Shown: in pieces, positions 17,278 to 24,709 of the stretch
How positions within the stretch are numbered: position 1 is the first letter of the stretch
Layout: every line of letters begins with the position of its first letter
Notes under the pieces: generated by a model
Database searches by the model: none
Told to the model about the DNA's origin: nothing
What the model saw: the letters and a program-made list of their open reading frames with translations, nothing else
Assembly (NCBI GenBank): GCA_024684395.1
Contig: JAIKWY010000216.1
Coordinates: 1-45,513 of the forward strand
Origin: Oscillospiraceae bacterium
GTDB lineage: Bacteria > Bacillota > Clostridia > Oscillospirales > Ruminococcaceae
Reading direction: 5' to 3'
DNA length: 45,513 bases
Program-made: the position numbers and the translations under genes

Positions 17278-17306
17278 ATTATACAATTATTTTGAAGCTC
17301 TGTCAA
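17278..17306 (-). promoter_or_regulatory. GH5 promoter, full consensus
   Basis: TTGACA (17301-17306), 17-base spacer, TATAAT (17278-17283), minus strand. Start near 17271, about 130 bases before the ATG. Such a strong core promoter implies control by repression or catabolite signals. Confidence 0.85.
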
Positions 17307-17372
17307 TGGAAATTGGCGAAATTTCACCCCAAAATGTTGTAAAAATATTATGACCTAAATATCATCTAAACA

Positions 17373-17390
17373 TGTTCATAAACTGTTCAT
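17373..17390. promoter_or_regulatory. direct repeat TGTTCAT x2 between GH5 and lacI-type gene
   Basis: TGTTCAT at 17373-17379 and 17384-17390, an 11-base period, one helical turn, upstream of the GH5 -35. A protein-binding site is possible. The rest of 17391-17500 shows nothing further. Confidence 0.35.
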
Positions 17391-17501
17391 TTTAATTCAG
17401 AACGTCCACCATCCGGTAGCAGAGTGCCACTGCGTTCCGGGCGCCGACGGGGCGATATTACATTGAGTAAATAAAAAATCTGAAAAATGATTAAAAAACA
17501 C

Positions 17502-17538
17502 TTGCAATTTAAGTAAATATCTGTTATACTATAAACAG
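17502..17538 (+). promoter_or_regulatory. lacI-type gene promoter and dyad
   Basis: TTGCAA (17502-17507), 17-base spacer, TATACT (17525-17530). An inverted repeat, CTGTT (17521-17525) with AACAG (17534-17538), spans the -10 box and could be an autoregulatory operator. Confidence 0.65.
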
Positions 17539-17568
17539 GACCAAATCATACAGAAAGGATCCATCATT

Positions 17569-18582
17569 ATGGCTAAGACTGTTAGAATGGCAGATATCGC
17601 CGAAAAACTCGGCGTCAGCGTTGTGACCGTCTCCAAGGCGCTCCGTGGAAAGGACGGCGTCGGCGAAGAGCTGCGTGCGCAGATCGCCAAGACCGCCGAG
17701 GAACTGGGATACATCGCCAAGGGCTCCGGCACGGACAGCTATGTCATCGGCATCCTCACGGCAGGACGCTATCTCGAACGTGGCTCCTCCTTTTATTGGA
17801 GCCTGTACGAGCGGCTGCTGGCGCATCTTTCGGCGGGCGGCGACTTCGGCTTTTTAGAGGTCATCAGCGCCGAGGATGAGGCGGCATGTGCGATCCCCCG
17901 CATCGTGCAGGAACGCCGTGCCGATGCGCTCATTGCGATGGGCACGCTCGAACTGCCCTACATGCAGATGCTCGGTGATCTGCGGCTCCCGCTGACCATG
18001 CTCGATACCTACGAGACCCGTCTGCCCTATGACACGGTCATTTCCGATGGATATTACGGCATGTGTACCCTGACCGACTATCTCATCCGGCAGGGACACC
18101 GCCAGATGGCATTTGTCGGCACAGTCGGCGCCACGAGCAGCATCACTGACCGGTATTACGGCTTCTGCCGTGCGCTCACCGAAGCGGGGCTGACACCCTC
18201 GCCGGATCTGCTGTTCCCCGATCGCTATGCCGACGGCAGCGTCTGCTACTGCATCCCGGAGGACATCACGAGCCGTGCGACCGCACTGGTCTGCAACTGC
18301 GACCTGACCGCCTACGCGGTCTGCAAGCATCTTGCGGAAAAAGGCATCCGTGTCCCGGAGGACATCTCGGTCATTGGCTTCGACAATTTCGCCCTCCCCA
18401 CGCTGAACGGTCCGGAGCTGACCACCTACAGCGTGGACATCGACGGTCTGGCAAAGGCAAGCGCCGCCCAGATCCGTGCCCGCATCTCCCACCCCCACGC
18501 CAGCCGCAGCATGGTGACAGTATGCGGCAGCATGGTGATCCGTGAGAGCAGTGGGGAGCCCCCGCTGACAGGCGCACGCTAA
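17569..18582 (+). CDS. LacI-family transcription regulator
   Basis: A 337-residue DNA-binding regulator. The LacI helix-turn-helix is at residues 6-25 (ADIAEKLGVSVVTVSKAL), followed by a hinge and a periplasmic-binding-protein-like sensor domain (about 60-325) with ISDGYYGM, GHRQMAFVG and the conserved DISVIGFDNF. The normal family end, VIRESS, is extended by GEPPLTGAR, which is encoded by part of a dispersed repeat also found in hemW. Divergent from the GH5 gene, so a sugar-responsive control of that cellulase is likely but unproven. AAAGGA lies 9 bases before the ATG. Confidence 0.93.
   Translation: MAKTVRMADIAEKLGVSVVTVSKALRGKDGVGEELRAQIAKTAEELGYIAKGSGTDSYVIGILTAGRYLERGSSFYWSLYERLLAHLSAGGDFGFLEVISAEDEAACAIPRIVQERRADALIAMGTLELPYMQMLGDLRLPLTMLDTYETRLPYDTVISDGYYGMCTLTDYLIRQGHRQMAFVGTVGATSSITDRYYGFCRALTEAGLTPSPDLLFPDRYADGSVCYCIPEDITSRATALVCNCDLTAYAVCKHLAEKGIRVPEDISVIGFDNFALPTLNGPELTTYSVDIDGLAKASAAQIRARISHPHASRSMVTVCGSMVIRESSGEPPLTGAR
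18549..18575 (+). repeat. partial copy of dispersed two-hairpin repeat (class A) in lacI-type gene
   Basis: These 27 bases match the minus strand of the hemW copy at 20702-20728 with two differences (CAGTGGGGAGCCCCCGCTG, then A/G, CAGG, T/C, GC). They encode the extra C-terminal residues SGEPPLTGA, in the same reading phase as the hemW copy. Confidence 0.65.
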
Positions 18583-18681
18583 GGCATTTTTCGATCGTGG
18601 ATGCGTTTCATGCGCTGTTAGTCTTTTGCATCTGGTAGAAAAACCAATTAGGCGGACGTACAAAAAGAATATAGCACCATG

Positions 18682-18724
18682 CCCGTTGGCAGCTTTTCCC
18701 ATTAGGAAGCTGCCGGCGGGTTTT
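18682..18724 (+). terminator. terminator of lacI-type gene
   Basis: A 14-bp stem including two G-T pairs (18682-18695 with 18707-18720) followed by TTTT. The 100 bases between the stop codon and this hairpin hold no recognised feature. Confidence 0.75.
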
Positions 18725-18838
18725 CGTTATGCAGCGGGAGCACTCTTTGGCACGATCTTCCAATCTCCTGCCGACTTCTTTTAGCTATTCCGCCCGGAAA
18801 TCATGTCCAGAATTGTGAAAATTCATGAATTTTCAAAA

Positions 18839-18864
18839 AGCACTTTGCAAGTGCTGTTTTTTTT
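18839..18864. terminator. palindromic terminator overlapping a promoter
   Basis: AGCACTT (18839-18845) and AAGTGCT (18849-18855) with a 3-base loop, then G and eight T on the plus strand; TTTTTG follows on the minus strand, so it can work both ways. It overlaps the -35 box and spacer of the next gene's promoter. Confidence 0.7.
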
Positions 18865-18872
18865 GGTATAAT
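18845..18872 (+). promoter_or_regulatory. promoter of DacF-like gene
   Basis: TTGCAA (18845-18850), 16-base spacer containing a T-run, TATAAT (18867-18872) with extended TGG. The -35 box lies inside the terminator hairpin. Confidence 0.65.
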
Positions 18873-18908
18873 AATGGAGTAGCTTATACAACTGGAGGCG
18901 ATTCTGCT

Positions 18909-20348
18909 ATGAAGAGGATTCTTGCCATCTGCCTGACTCTGGCAATGGTCTGCTGCTTCTTTGTCAATACGATCCCGGCGAAAGCCGTTTCTTTTACCCC
19001 GAGCTTTGACATCAACAGCTCGGCGGGATTGCTCATCAACCTCGACACCGATGAGGTGATGTACCAGAAAAATGCCGACACCCAATATATGCCCGGCGCT
19101 CTGGTGCAGATCATGGAAGCCATCGTCGTGCTGGAGAACTGCTCCAACCTGAGTATGCGCATCACTGCCGATGAAGCGCTCTATGACAGCTTCAAGGACA
19201 CGGCATATCCCGATGACCTGCGCTATGCGGAGATCAAGAACCACGATATCCTGACGGTCGAAGAGCTGCTGTACGCGCTGATGCTGACCTCCTCCTGTGA
19301 GGCGGCAGTGCTGCTGGCGAACCAGTTCGGCAACGGCAGCGTTTCCAATTTTGTGCAGATGATGAACGACAAAGCGACCGCACTCGGCTGCACACAGACG
19401 ACCTTCACCAACGTGACAGGCGAATACAGCACCGGTCAGAAGACCACTGCCAACGATCTGGCGCTGATCACGAAGTATGCGCTGTCCCTCGGCAGATTCG
19501 AGACGATCGCCTGCACGAACAACTTCCGCCCGACCTCTCCGAACCCGGAGCGGCACGATGACGAATGGATCTGGTCGCATTCCAACCTGATGACGCAGGA
19601 AACGAGCACCCATTATATGGAAAATGTCCATGGCATCAAGACCGCCAATCTGGCGATGCAGGGGCGCAACATCATCACCAAGGCATCCCGTGACGGCAAC
19701 AATTTCCTCGTGATCCTGCTGGCTGCGCCGTTTGAGGACGGCGAGGGCAATTTGCAGTACTACCACATGGACGATGCCAAGGCGCTGTTCGAGTGGGTAT
19801 TCGCTCACTTCTCCTTCCGCACGCTGCTGAGCGACAGCACGGAGCTCGGACAGGTCACTGTCAACAACAGCGAGGGCGCCAATTACGTGCTCGTCCGTCC
19901 GGAAAAGGCATTCGGAACGCTCTGGTACGACCAGGCAGACGAGACCTCGATCGTGAAGGAAGTCAACCTGAAGGAGCATGTGAGTGCGCCGGTCAAGAAG
20001 GGCGAAGTCCTCGGCACCGTGACGCTGAAATTCTCCGGCGAGGAGATCGCCGAGGTGAATCTGATCGCCACCACGGGCGTGGAGCTTTCCAAGGTCAAGT
20101 ACTATGCGACGCTGGTGAAGCATTTCCCGCAGACACCGTGGCTGACAAGGGCGATCCTGTTCAGCATTTTGCTCTGTGCGATCTATATTGCGCTCTGTCT
20201 GTATTCACACATCCAGTACCTCCAGCGCAAAAAGGCAGCACCGATCCACCTCCGACCCAATTCCTCCGCTGCCCGCAAGGAAGCCCATCAGGCGACCGAA
20301 GCCGACCGCAAGGCATCCCAGAAACCGCAGCAAAGCAAAAAGAAATAA
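18909..20348 (+). CDS. D,D-carboxypeptidase-like protein (DacF family) lacking catalytic motifs
   Basis: A 479-residue exported protein of the S11 penicillin-binding family: signal peptide (1-26), a peptidase-like domain (about 30-275), a beta domain (about 285-410) and a C-terminal membrane segment (about 417-437) with a basic tail. Overall family features align well, but the three active-site motifs are changed: SxxK reads ALVQ (64-67), SxN reads SSC (128-130) and KTG reads KTA (244-246). It should therefore not cleave peptidoglycan stem peptides, and may bind or scaffold them instead. GGAGG lies 10 bases before the ATG at 18909. The frame is intact, so it is a maintained non-enzyme rather than a decaying gene. 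Confidence 0.9.
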   Translation: MKRILAICLTLAMVCCFFVNTIPAKAVSFTPSFDINSSAGLLINLDTDEVMYQKNADTQYMPGALVQIMEAIVVLENCSNLSMRITADEALYDSFKDTAYPDDLRYAEIKNHDILTVEELLYALMLTSSCEAAVLLANQFGNGSVSNFVQMMNDKATALGCTQTTFTNVTGEYSTGQKTTANDLALITKYALSLGRFETIACTNNFRPTSPNPERHDDEWIWSHSNLMTQETSTHYMENVHGIKTANLAMQGRNIITKASRDGNNFLVILLAAPFEDGEGNLQYYHMDDAKALFEWVFAHFSFRTLLSDSTELGQVTVNNSEGANYVLVRPEKAFGTLWYDQADETSIVKEVNLKEHVSAPVKKGEVLGTVTLKFSGEEIAEVNLIATTGVELSKVKYYATLVKHFPQTPWLTRAILFSILLCAIYIALCLYSHIQYLQRKKAAPIHLRPNSSAARKEAHQATEADRKASQKPQQSKKK

Positions 20349-20353
20349 CACAA

Positions 20354-20380
20354 AGCCGCTGTCCGATCCGGGCAGCGGCT
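20354..20380. terminator. bidirectional hairpin between DacF-like gene and hemW
   Basis: AGCCGCTG (20354-20361) pairs with CAGCGGCT (20373-20380), with CC/GG inside. Only weak T-runs follow on either side. It lies 6 bases after one stop and 4 before the other. Confidence 0.6.
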
Positions 20381-20384
20381 GTTG

Positions 20385-21521
20385 TTATGCTTCGATGAGT
20401 TCGGCGATCACCGCATTCGATACGGCAAACCCCTCCGGGGTCAGGGCGATACGCTTCCCTGCCCTGCGCAGGTAGCCCGCCTGCAACAGCGCCGGGATGC
20501 GCCGTCTGGCTTTGGCAGAGAGCTCCACTTCCGGCACGCCCTCCGTCAGCCGGAGCGCAAGCATCAGCCGTTCCTCCCGGTCAAGCGGATGCTCGTCCAG
20601 GATCTCCACAGGCTGATGCTCCGCTGTGATGAAGGCTTCTATATCTTTCGGCACACAGAAGCGCTCCCCGCCGACCTTTGCCGCAAAGCGGCATTGGGAG
20701 GCACCTGCCAGCGGGGGCTCCCCACTGAAGCACGAGTGCGCTCCCGCACCGATGCCGAGATAGGGCTCACCGTGCCAGTATTTCAGGTTGTGGCGGCTCT
20801 CGTTTCCGGGCTTCGCAAAGCTCGACACCTCATACTGTAGGAATCCCGCCGCTTCGAGCGTCCGGACGGCTTGCAGATAGCGATCGACCGTCGCATCCTC
20901 ATCCGGGCAGCGGGAAAGAAGCGCCCCGTCCCGGGAGAGCGGCGTGCCTTCCTCGATCTGGAGCATATACGCCGATACATGCGTGATCGGCAGCGCCGTC
21001 AGGGCATCGAGCGTCTCCGAAAGCACATCCTCCGACTGGTCGGGCGTGGCAAGCATCAGGTCGCAGGAAAGATTCGTGAAGCCCGCCGCCTGCGCCGCAT
21101 AGACCGCATGGCGGTTGTCCTCGGCGGTGTGCGTCCTGCCGAGGAGCCGGAGCTGCGTGTCCGAAAAGCTCTGCGTTCCGATCGAGAGCCGGTTCACGCC
21201 CGCCGCCCGGACAGCTTTCAGATAGTCGTCACGCTTCCCGGTCGGGTTGAACTCCAGCGTGATCTCCGCATTTTCTGCGAGCTTGTACGCCTTTGCACAG
21301 GCATCCAAAATCTCCCCGATCTGCGCAGGCGTCAGCAGCGAGGGCGTTCCACCGCCGAAATAGAGCGTGTCCACCGTGTCTGTGATCTCGTAAAAGGCGA
21401 TATTACGCAGGATAGCCCCTACATAGCGGCTGACCGTCTCTTTGCGGTAGGAGACGGAATAAAAGTCGCAGTAGGGGCATTTCTTTGCACAGAACGGGAT
21501 ATGGAAATAGATGCCGGTCAT
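20385..21521 (-). CDS. hemW: HemW-like radical SAM protein with an inserted repeat
   Basis: Radical SAM protein related to oxygen-independent coproporphyrinogen oxidase; HemW proteins bind heme and are thought to insert or carry it. The 378 residues hold the cluster cysteines Cys11, Cys15 and Cys18 (CAKKCPYC), GGGTPS (56-61) and the family block GIGAGAHS (257-263). Residues 267-284 (starting GEPPLAGAS) have no place in the family pattern: deleting them restores AHSCFSGERF. They are encoded by a dispersed repeat (see 20670). The insertion is in frame and lies in a surface loop after GAHS, so the protein may still work. The start overlaps the stop of the zinc-ribbon gene by four bases. Confidence 0.9.
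   Translation of the reverse strand: MTGIYFHIPFCAKKCPYCDFYSVSYRKETVSRYVGAILRNIAFYEITDTVDTLYFGGGTPSLLTPAQIGEILDACAKAYKLAENAEITLEFNPTGKRDDYLKAVRAAGVNRLSIGTQSFSDTQLRLLGRTHTAEDNRHAVYAAQAAGFTNLSCDLMLATPDQSEDVLSETLDALTALPITHVSAYMLQIEEGTPLSRDGALLSRCPDEDATVDRYLQAVRTLEAAGFLQYEVSSFAKPGNESRHNLKYWHGEPYLGIGAGAHSCFSGEPPLAGASQCRFAAKVGGERFCVPKDIEAFITAEHQPVEILDEHPLDREERLMLALRLTEGVPEVELSAKARRRIPALLQAGYLRRAGKRIALTPEGFAVSNAVIAELIEA
20670..20723 (-). repeat. dispersed two-hairpin repeat (class A) inserted in frame in hemW
   Basis: A 54-bp block, exactly 18 codons, flanked on the minus strand by a 7-bp direct repeat GGGGAGC that looks like a target-site duplication. It contains two small palindromes, AGTGGGG/CCCCGCT and TGCCGC/GCGGCA. 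A 42-bp part (20668-20709) is identical to 21861-21902, and another part matches the end of the lacI-type gene. Confidence 0.75.
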
Positions 21522-21835
21522 TGCATCGTCCGGATGGGCTCGACCAGCTTGCCGAAGAACATGTCAAACAGGAGGTTGATCAGCAGGCTCCCGGCAATGC
21601 TCGCAGCGATGACGATGCTCGACGTGAGCTTGCTCTCCATCGCCAGATACGCAAAGATGGACACCGCCAGTGCGATGCCGGTCGTTGCCGAGGAAAAATA
21701 GATGCTCGACATGCCGTTGACACAGCGTCTGCCACAGTTCGGGCAGGGCTTGCCACGTCCCCGCATCGAGCCGCAGAGCGCCTTTTGCAGGGGGGTAAAA
21801 GATTTCTCATGACAATGCGGACATTCGTGTTTCAT
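21518..21835 (-). CDS. zinc-ribbon membrane protein
   Basis: A 105-residue protein with a zinc ribbon made by CPHC (5-8) and CPNC (31-34), followed by two membrane segments (about 48-67 and 72-95) and a short tail. The ATG at 21835 has AGAAAGGTG 7 bases upstream. It overlaps hemW by four bases, so the two are coupled. Function is unknown; the layout is common in small Firmicute proteins. Its ribosome binding site and first eight codons are duplicated upstream at 21919-21958. Confidence 0.82.
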   Translation of the reverse strand: MKHECPHCHEKSFTPLQKALCGSMRGRGKPCPNCGRRCVNGMSSIYFSSATTGIALAVSIFAYLAMESKLTSSIVIAASIAGSLLINLLFDMFFGKLVEPIRTMQ

Positions 21836-21958
21836 GCTCTTACACCTTTCTGTTATCATGCCGCCGACCTTTGCCGCAAAGCGGCATTGGGAGGCACCTG
21901 CCCTGTGTGGGCACGCACCAATGCGGACATTCGTGTTTCATAATTCTACACCTTTCTG
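21813..21958 (-). repeat. 40-bp direct repeats enclosing a class A element
   Basis: 21813-21852 and 21919-21958 match at about 36 of 40 positions, 106 bases apart. Each contains the ribosome binding site, ATG and first codons of the zinc-ribbon gene. Between them lies 66 bp that includes the 42-bp class A core identical to the one in hemW (21861-21902). Confidence 0.8.
21840..21941 (-). pseudogene. abortive 33-codon copy of zinc-ribbon gene start
   Basis: The upstream duplicate starts with a good ribosome binding site and reads MKHECPHW, then runs into the class A repeat (GRCLPMPLCGKGRR) and stops at TAA just before the true start. It may be translated as a short leader peptide, or be only a remnant of the duplication. 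Confidence 0.4.
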
Positions 21959-21983
21959 AATATGTGCGATCACGTTAGATCAT

Positions 21984-22535
21984 TTACCGCCAGATGGTAT
22001 CCGTAAATGTATCACCTGTCAGCTCCAGATCCTCATTAAAGCCGATATACTGGTACAGCTCCAGGTACTCGAAGTTCTCCGGGTCCGAATCTGGGTCATC
22101 GCCTGCATCGAATTCGAGATAAAAGCCCGGTTTATCCTTGAATATCAGAACCGCCTGGAAGGTGAACTCCGGCTCCATCGAGCTGGCGGGCAGTTCGTCC
22201 GCCAACACACGCAGATACGTCATTCCCGGCATCTGCGAGCGGGTGCCGTCCGGGAGACGCCGCCGGCTGGTGTAATTGCAGATCAGCTCCTCCTGTGCAG
22301 CATACCGCATGGCGGTCTTCACAAGCTCCGGCAGAGCTGCTTGCAGGCGCTCTGCAAATGCATAGGAGACCCGTTCGCCGATCTCCGCTTCCGTCTCAAA
22401 GCCTATGAACAGCAGCGAAGGATGCGTGCCGAACGCCGGACAGTCCAGAACCGTACCGAGACCATCGCCGCCCTTTCTCCGCTTTTCATGCAGCTGTTCC
22501 TGATGCAGTGCTGCCAAAAAATCCAGATCAGCCAT
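21984..22535 (-). CDS. unrecognised 183-residue protein
   Basis: A soluble acidic protein without signal peptide or membrane helix. A helical first half (LAALHQEQLHEKRRKGG, AERLQAALPELVKTAMRY) is followed by strands (FQAVLIFKDKPGFYLEFDA) and a very acidic loop (DDPDSDPENFEYLELYQY). No family recognised. An ATG overlaps the lepA stop at 22547, but the ATG at 22535 has GGAGG 5 bases upstream and is preferred. It is the second gene of a lepA unit. Confidence 0.8.
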   Translation of the reverse strand: MADLDFLAALHQEQLHEKRRKGGDGLGTVLDCPAFGTHPSLLFIGFETEAEIGERVSYAFAERLQAALPELVKTAMRYAAQEELICNYTSRRRLPDGTRSQMPGMTYLRVLADELPASSMEPEFTFQAVLIFKDKPGFYLEFDAGDDPDSDPENFEYLELYQYIGFNEDLELTGDTFTDTIWR

Positions 22536-22546
22536 AGAATCCTCCA

Positions 22547-24349
22547 TTACTCATCGAGCTTGAGCACGCTCATGAACGCCTCCTGCGGCACTTCTACCGT
22601 GCCGAGCTGGCGCATACGCTTCTTGCCTTCCTTCTGCTTTTCGAGCAGCTTCTTCTTACGGGTGATGTCACCGCCGTAGCACTTGGCAAGCACATCCTTG
22701 CGCATCGCCTTGACGGTCTCACGGGCGATGATCTTGCCGCCGATGGCTGCCTGGATCGGCACCTCGAAGAGCTGGCGTGGGATGTTCTCCTTCAGCTTTT
22801 CGGCGATCTTACGGGCTCTGGCATATGCCTTATCCGTGTGGATGATGAAGCTCAGCGCATCCACGATCTCGCCGTTCAGGAGGATATCCAGCTTCACGAG
22901 CTTGGACGGCGCATAGCCCATCAGCTCATAATCAAACGATGCATAGCCCTTGGTACGGGATTTCAGCGCATCGAAGAAGTCATAGACGATCTCGTTCAGC
23001 GGGAGCTCATATTTCAGCGTGACTCTCGTCTCGTCAAGGTACTGCATGTCCTTGAACGTGCCGCGTCTGTCCTGGCAGAGCTCCATGACATTGCCCACAT
23101 AGTCCTGCGGCACGAGGATGTCCGCCTTGACCATCGGCTCCTCTGCCACGGAAATGGTCGCAGGATCGGGGTAATTGGTCGGATTGTCGATATACTGCAC
23201 AGTGCCGTCCGTCAGCGTTACCTTATAGATAACGGAGGGCGCCGTTGTGATGAGGTCGAGGTTGTATTCACGTTCGAGACGCTCCTGGATGATCTCCATG
23301 TGGAGCAGTCCGAGGAAGCCGCAGCGGAAGCCGAAGCCGAGCGCCACGGAGGTCTCCGGCTCGAAGGACAGCGCCGCATCGTTGAGCTGGAGCTTTTCGA
23401 GGGCATCCCGGAGGTCGCCGTACTTGGCGCCGTCCGCCGGATAGATACCGGAGAACACCATCGGGTTGACCTTGCGGTAGCCGGGGAGGGCTTCATCGCA
23501 GGGGTTGTCTGCCAGCGTCACGGTGTCGCCGACCTGCGTGTCGCCGATGCTCTTGATGGAAGCGGCGATATAGCCGACCTCGCCGGCTGCCAGCGTGCCG
23601 GTGTTGACGAGCTGATCGGTCGTCATATAGCCGGTTTCCACAACTGTGAACTCGCTGCCGGTCGCCATCAGATGGATGGTATCGCCGACCTTGACGGTGC
23701 CTTCCTTGACACGGACATAGATGATTACGCCCTTGTAGCTGTCGTAATAGCTGTCGAAGATGAGCGCTTTGAGCGGCGCATCCGGGTCGCCCTTCGGGGC
23801 GGGGATGTCGGTCACGATGCGTTCGAGCACCTCCTCGACATTCGTGCCGAGCTTGGCGGAGATGCGGGGTGCATCCATTGCCGGGATGCCGATGACATCC
23901 TCGACCTCCTTGCAGACGACCTCCGGCTGTGCGGAGGGCAGGTCGATCTTGTTCACGACCGGCACGACCTCAAGGTCATGCTCAATGGCAAGGTAGGTGT
24001 TCGCCAGCGTCTGCGCCTCTATGCCTTGCGATGCATCCACAATGAGGATCGCACCCTCACAGGCGGCAAGGGAACGGGACACCTCATAGTTAAAGTCCAC
24101 ATGACCGGGCGTGTCGATAAGGTTGAAGACATAGGTCTCGCCGTCCTGCGCCGTATAGTTCAGGCGGACGGCTCTTGCCTTGATCGTGATGCCACGCTCA
24201 CGCTCAAGATCCATATTATCGAGGATCTGCTGCTCCATATCCCGCTCTGCGACCGTGCGGGTCTTTTCGAGGATACGGTCGGCAAGGGTGGACTTGCCGT
24301 GGTCGATATGGGCGATGATGCAGAAGTTTCTGATGTTCTCTGAATTCAA
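22547..24349 (-). CDS. lepA: elongation factor 4
   Basis: Ribosome-bound GTPase (EF4/LepA) that acts on translation initiation or back-translocation. The 600-residue protein has the G1 motif AHIDHGKST, the switch segment RGITIKA, DTPGH and NKIDLP, then EF-G-like domains II, III and V, and the LepA-specific C-terminal domain ending in [11 protein letters not shown]. The start is a TTG at 24349, 7 bases after GGAGG; the frame stays open far upstream but that part crosses the promoter. The next gene begins 11 bases after its stop. Confidence 0.97.
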   Translation of the reverse strand: MNSENIRNFCIIAHIDHGKSTLADRILEKTRTVAERDMEQQILDNMDLERERGITIKARAVRLNYTAQDGETYVFNLIDTPGHVDFNYEVSRSLAACEGAILIVDASQGIEAQTLANTYLAIEHDLEVVPVVNKIDLPSAQPEVVCKEVEDVIGIPAMDAPRISAKLGTNVEEVLERIVTDIPAPKGDPDAPLKALIFDSYYDSYKGVIIYVRVKEGTVKVGDTIHLMATGSEFTVVETGYMTTDQLVNTGTLAAGEVGYIAASIKSIGDTQVGDTVTLADNPCDEALPGYRKVNPMVFSGIYPADGAKYGDLRDALEKLQLNDAALSFEPETSVALGFGFRCGFLGLLHMEIIQERLEREYNLDLITTAPSVIYKVTLTDGTVQYIDNPTNYPDPATISVAEEPMVKADILVPQDYVGNVMELCQDRRGTFKDMQYLDETRVTLKYELPLNEIVYDFFDALKSRTKGYASFDYELMGYAPSKLVKLDILLNGEIVDALSFIIHTDKAYARARKIAEKLKENIPRQLFEVPIQAAIGGKIIARETVKAMRKDVLAKCYGGDITRKKKLLEKQKEGKKRMRQLGTVEVPQEAFMSVLKLDE

Positions 24350-24428
24350 GTGTATTCCTCCGTTCGGGGGTGGTTCTATCAAGTCTTCCGGGGATGCAGA
24401 TGCTCCGATCTGCAAGCCATATAGAATC

Positions 24429-24457
24429 ATTATACCATATTCCGGCGGAAATGTAAA
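24429..24457 (-). promoter_or_regulatory. lepA promoter
   Basis: TTTACA (24452-24457), 17-base spacer, TATAAT (24429-24434) with extended TGG, minus strand. Confidence 0.75.
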
Positions 24458-24614
24458 GTGGTGTTGCAGTTTTTTCATGGAAATCCATTTCCAGAAGCTT
24501 TCTATAGAGCATGGACCCTGCAAAACCGCCCCCTTAGAGCCGCTTTGCGTTAGATCCACCTGCCCCGCTTGTGGGGGCTGACTCTTTTTCCATTTACAAA
24601 TAGTAAAAAAACTA

Positions 24615-24643
24615 TTGACATTTACCGAACAATGTGGTAGAAT
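24615..24643 (+). promoter_or_regulatory. GH9 gene promoter
   Basis: TTGACA (24615-24620), 17-base spacer, TAGAAT (24638-24643) with extended TGG. Start near 24650. Between this and the lepA promoter (24458-24614) there is a possible worn class A repeat at about 24549-24583 and nothing else. Confidence 0.8.
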
Positions 24644-24709
24644 GATAGTATATCTATTCGCACCAGAAGGGGCGCACTGCGCCCGGATCATTAAGGGGGA
24701 GTAATGATT

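Noticed and set aside
22838-24343. 501-codon open frame antisense to lepA
   Set aside because: Same codon-bias effect; lepA motifs on the other strand are unambiguous.
24549-24583. Fourth copy of the class A repeat
   Set aside because: CACCTGCC and GGGGGCT are shared, but the middle differs and the match is too short to call a copy.
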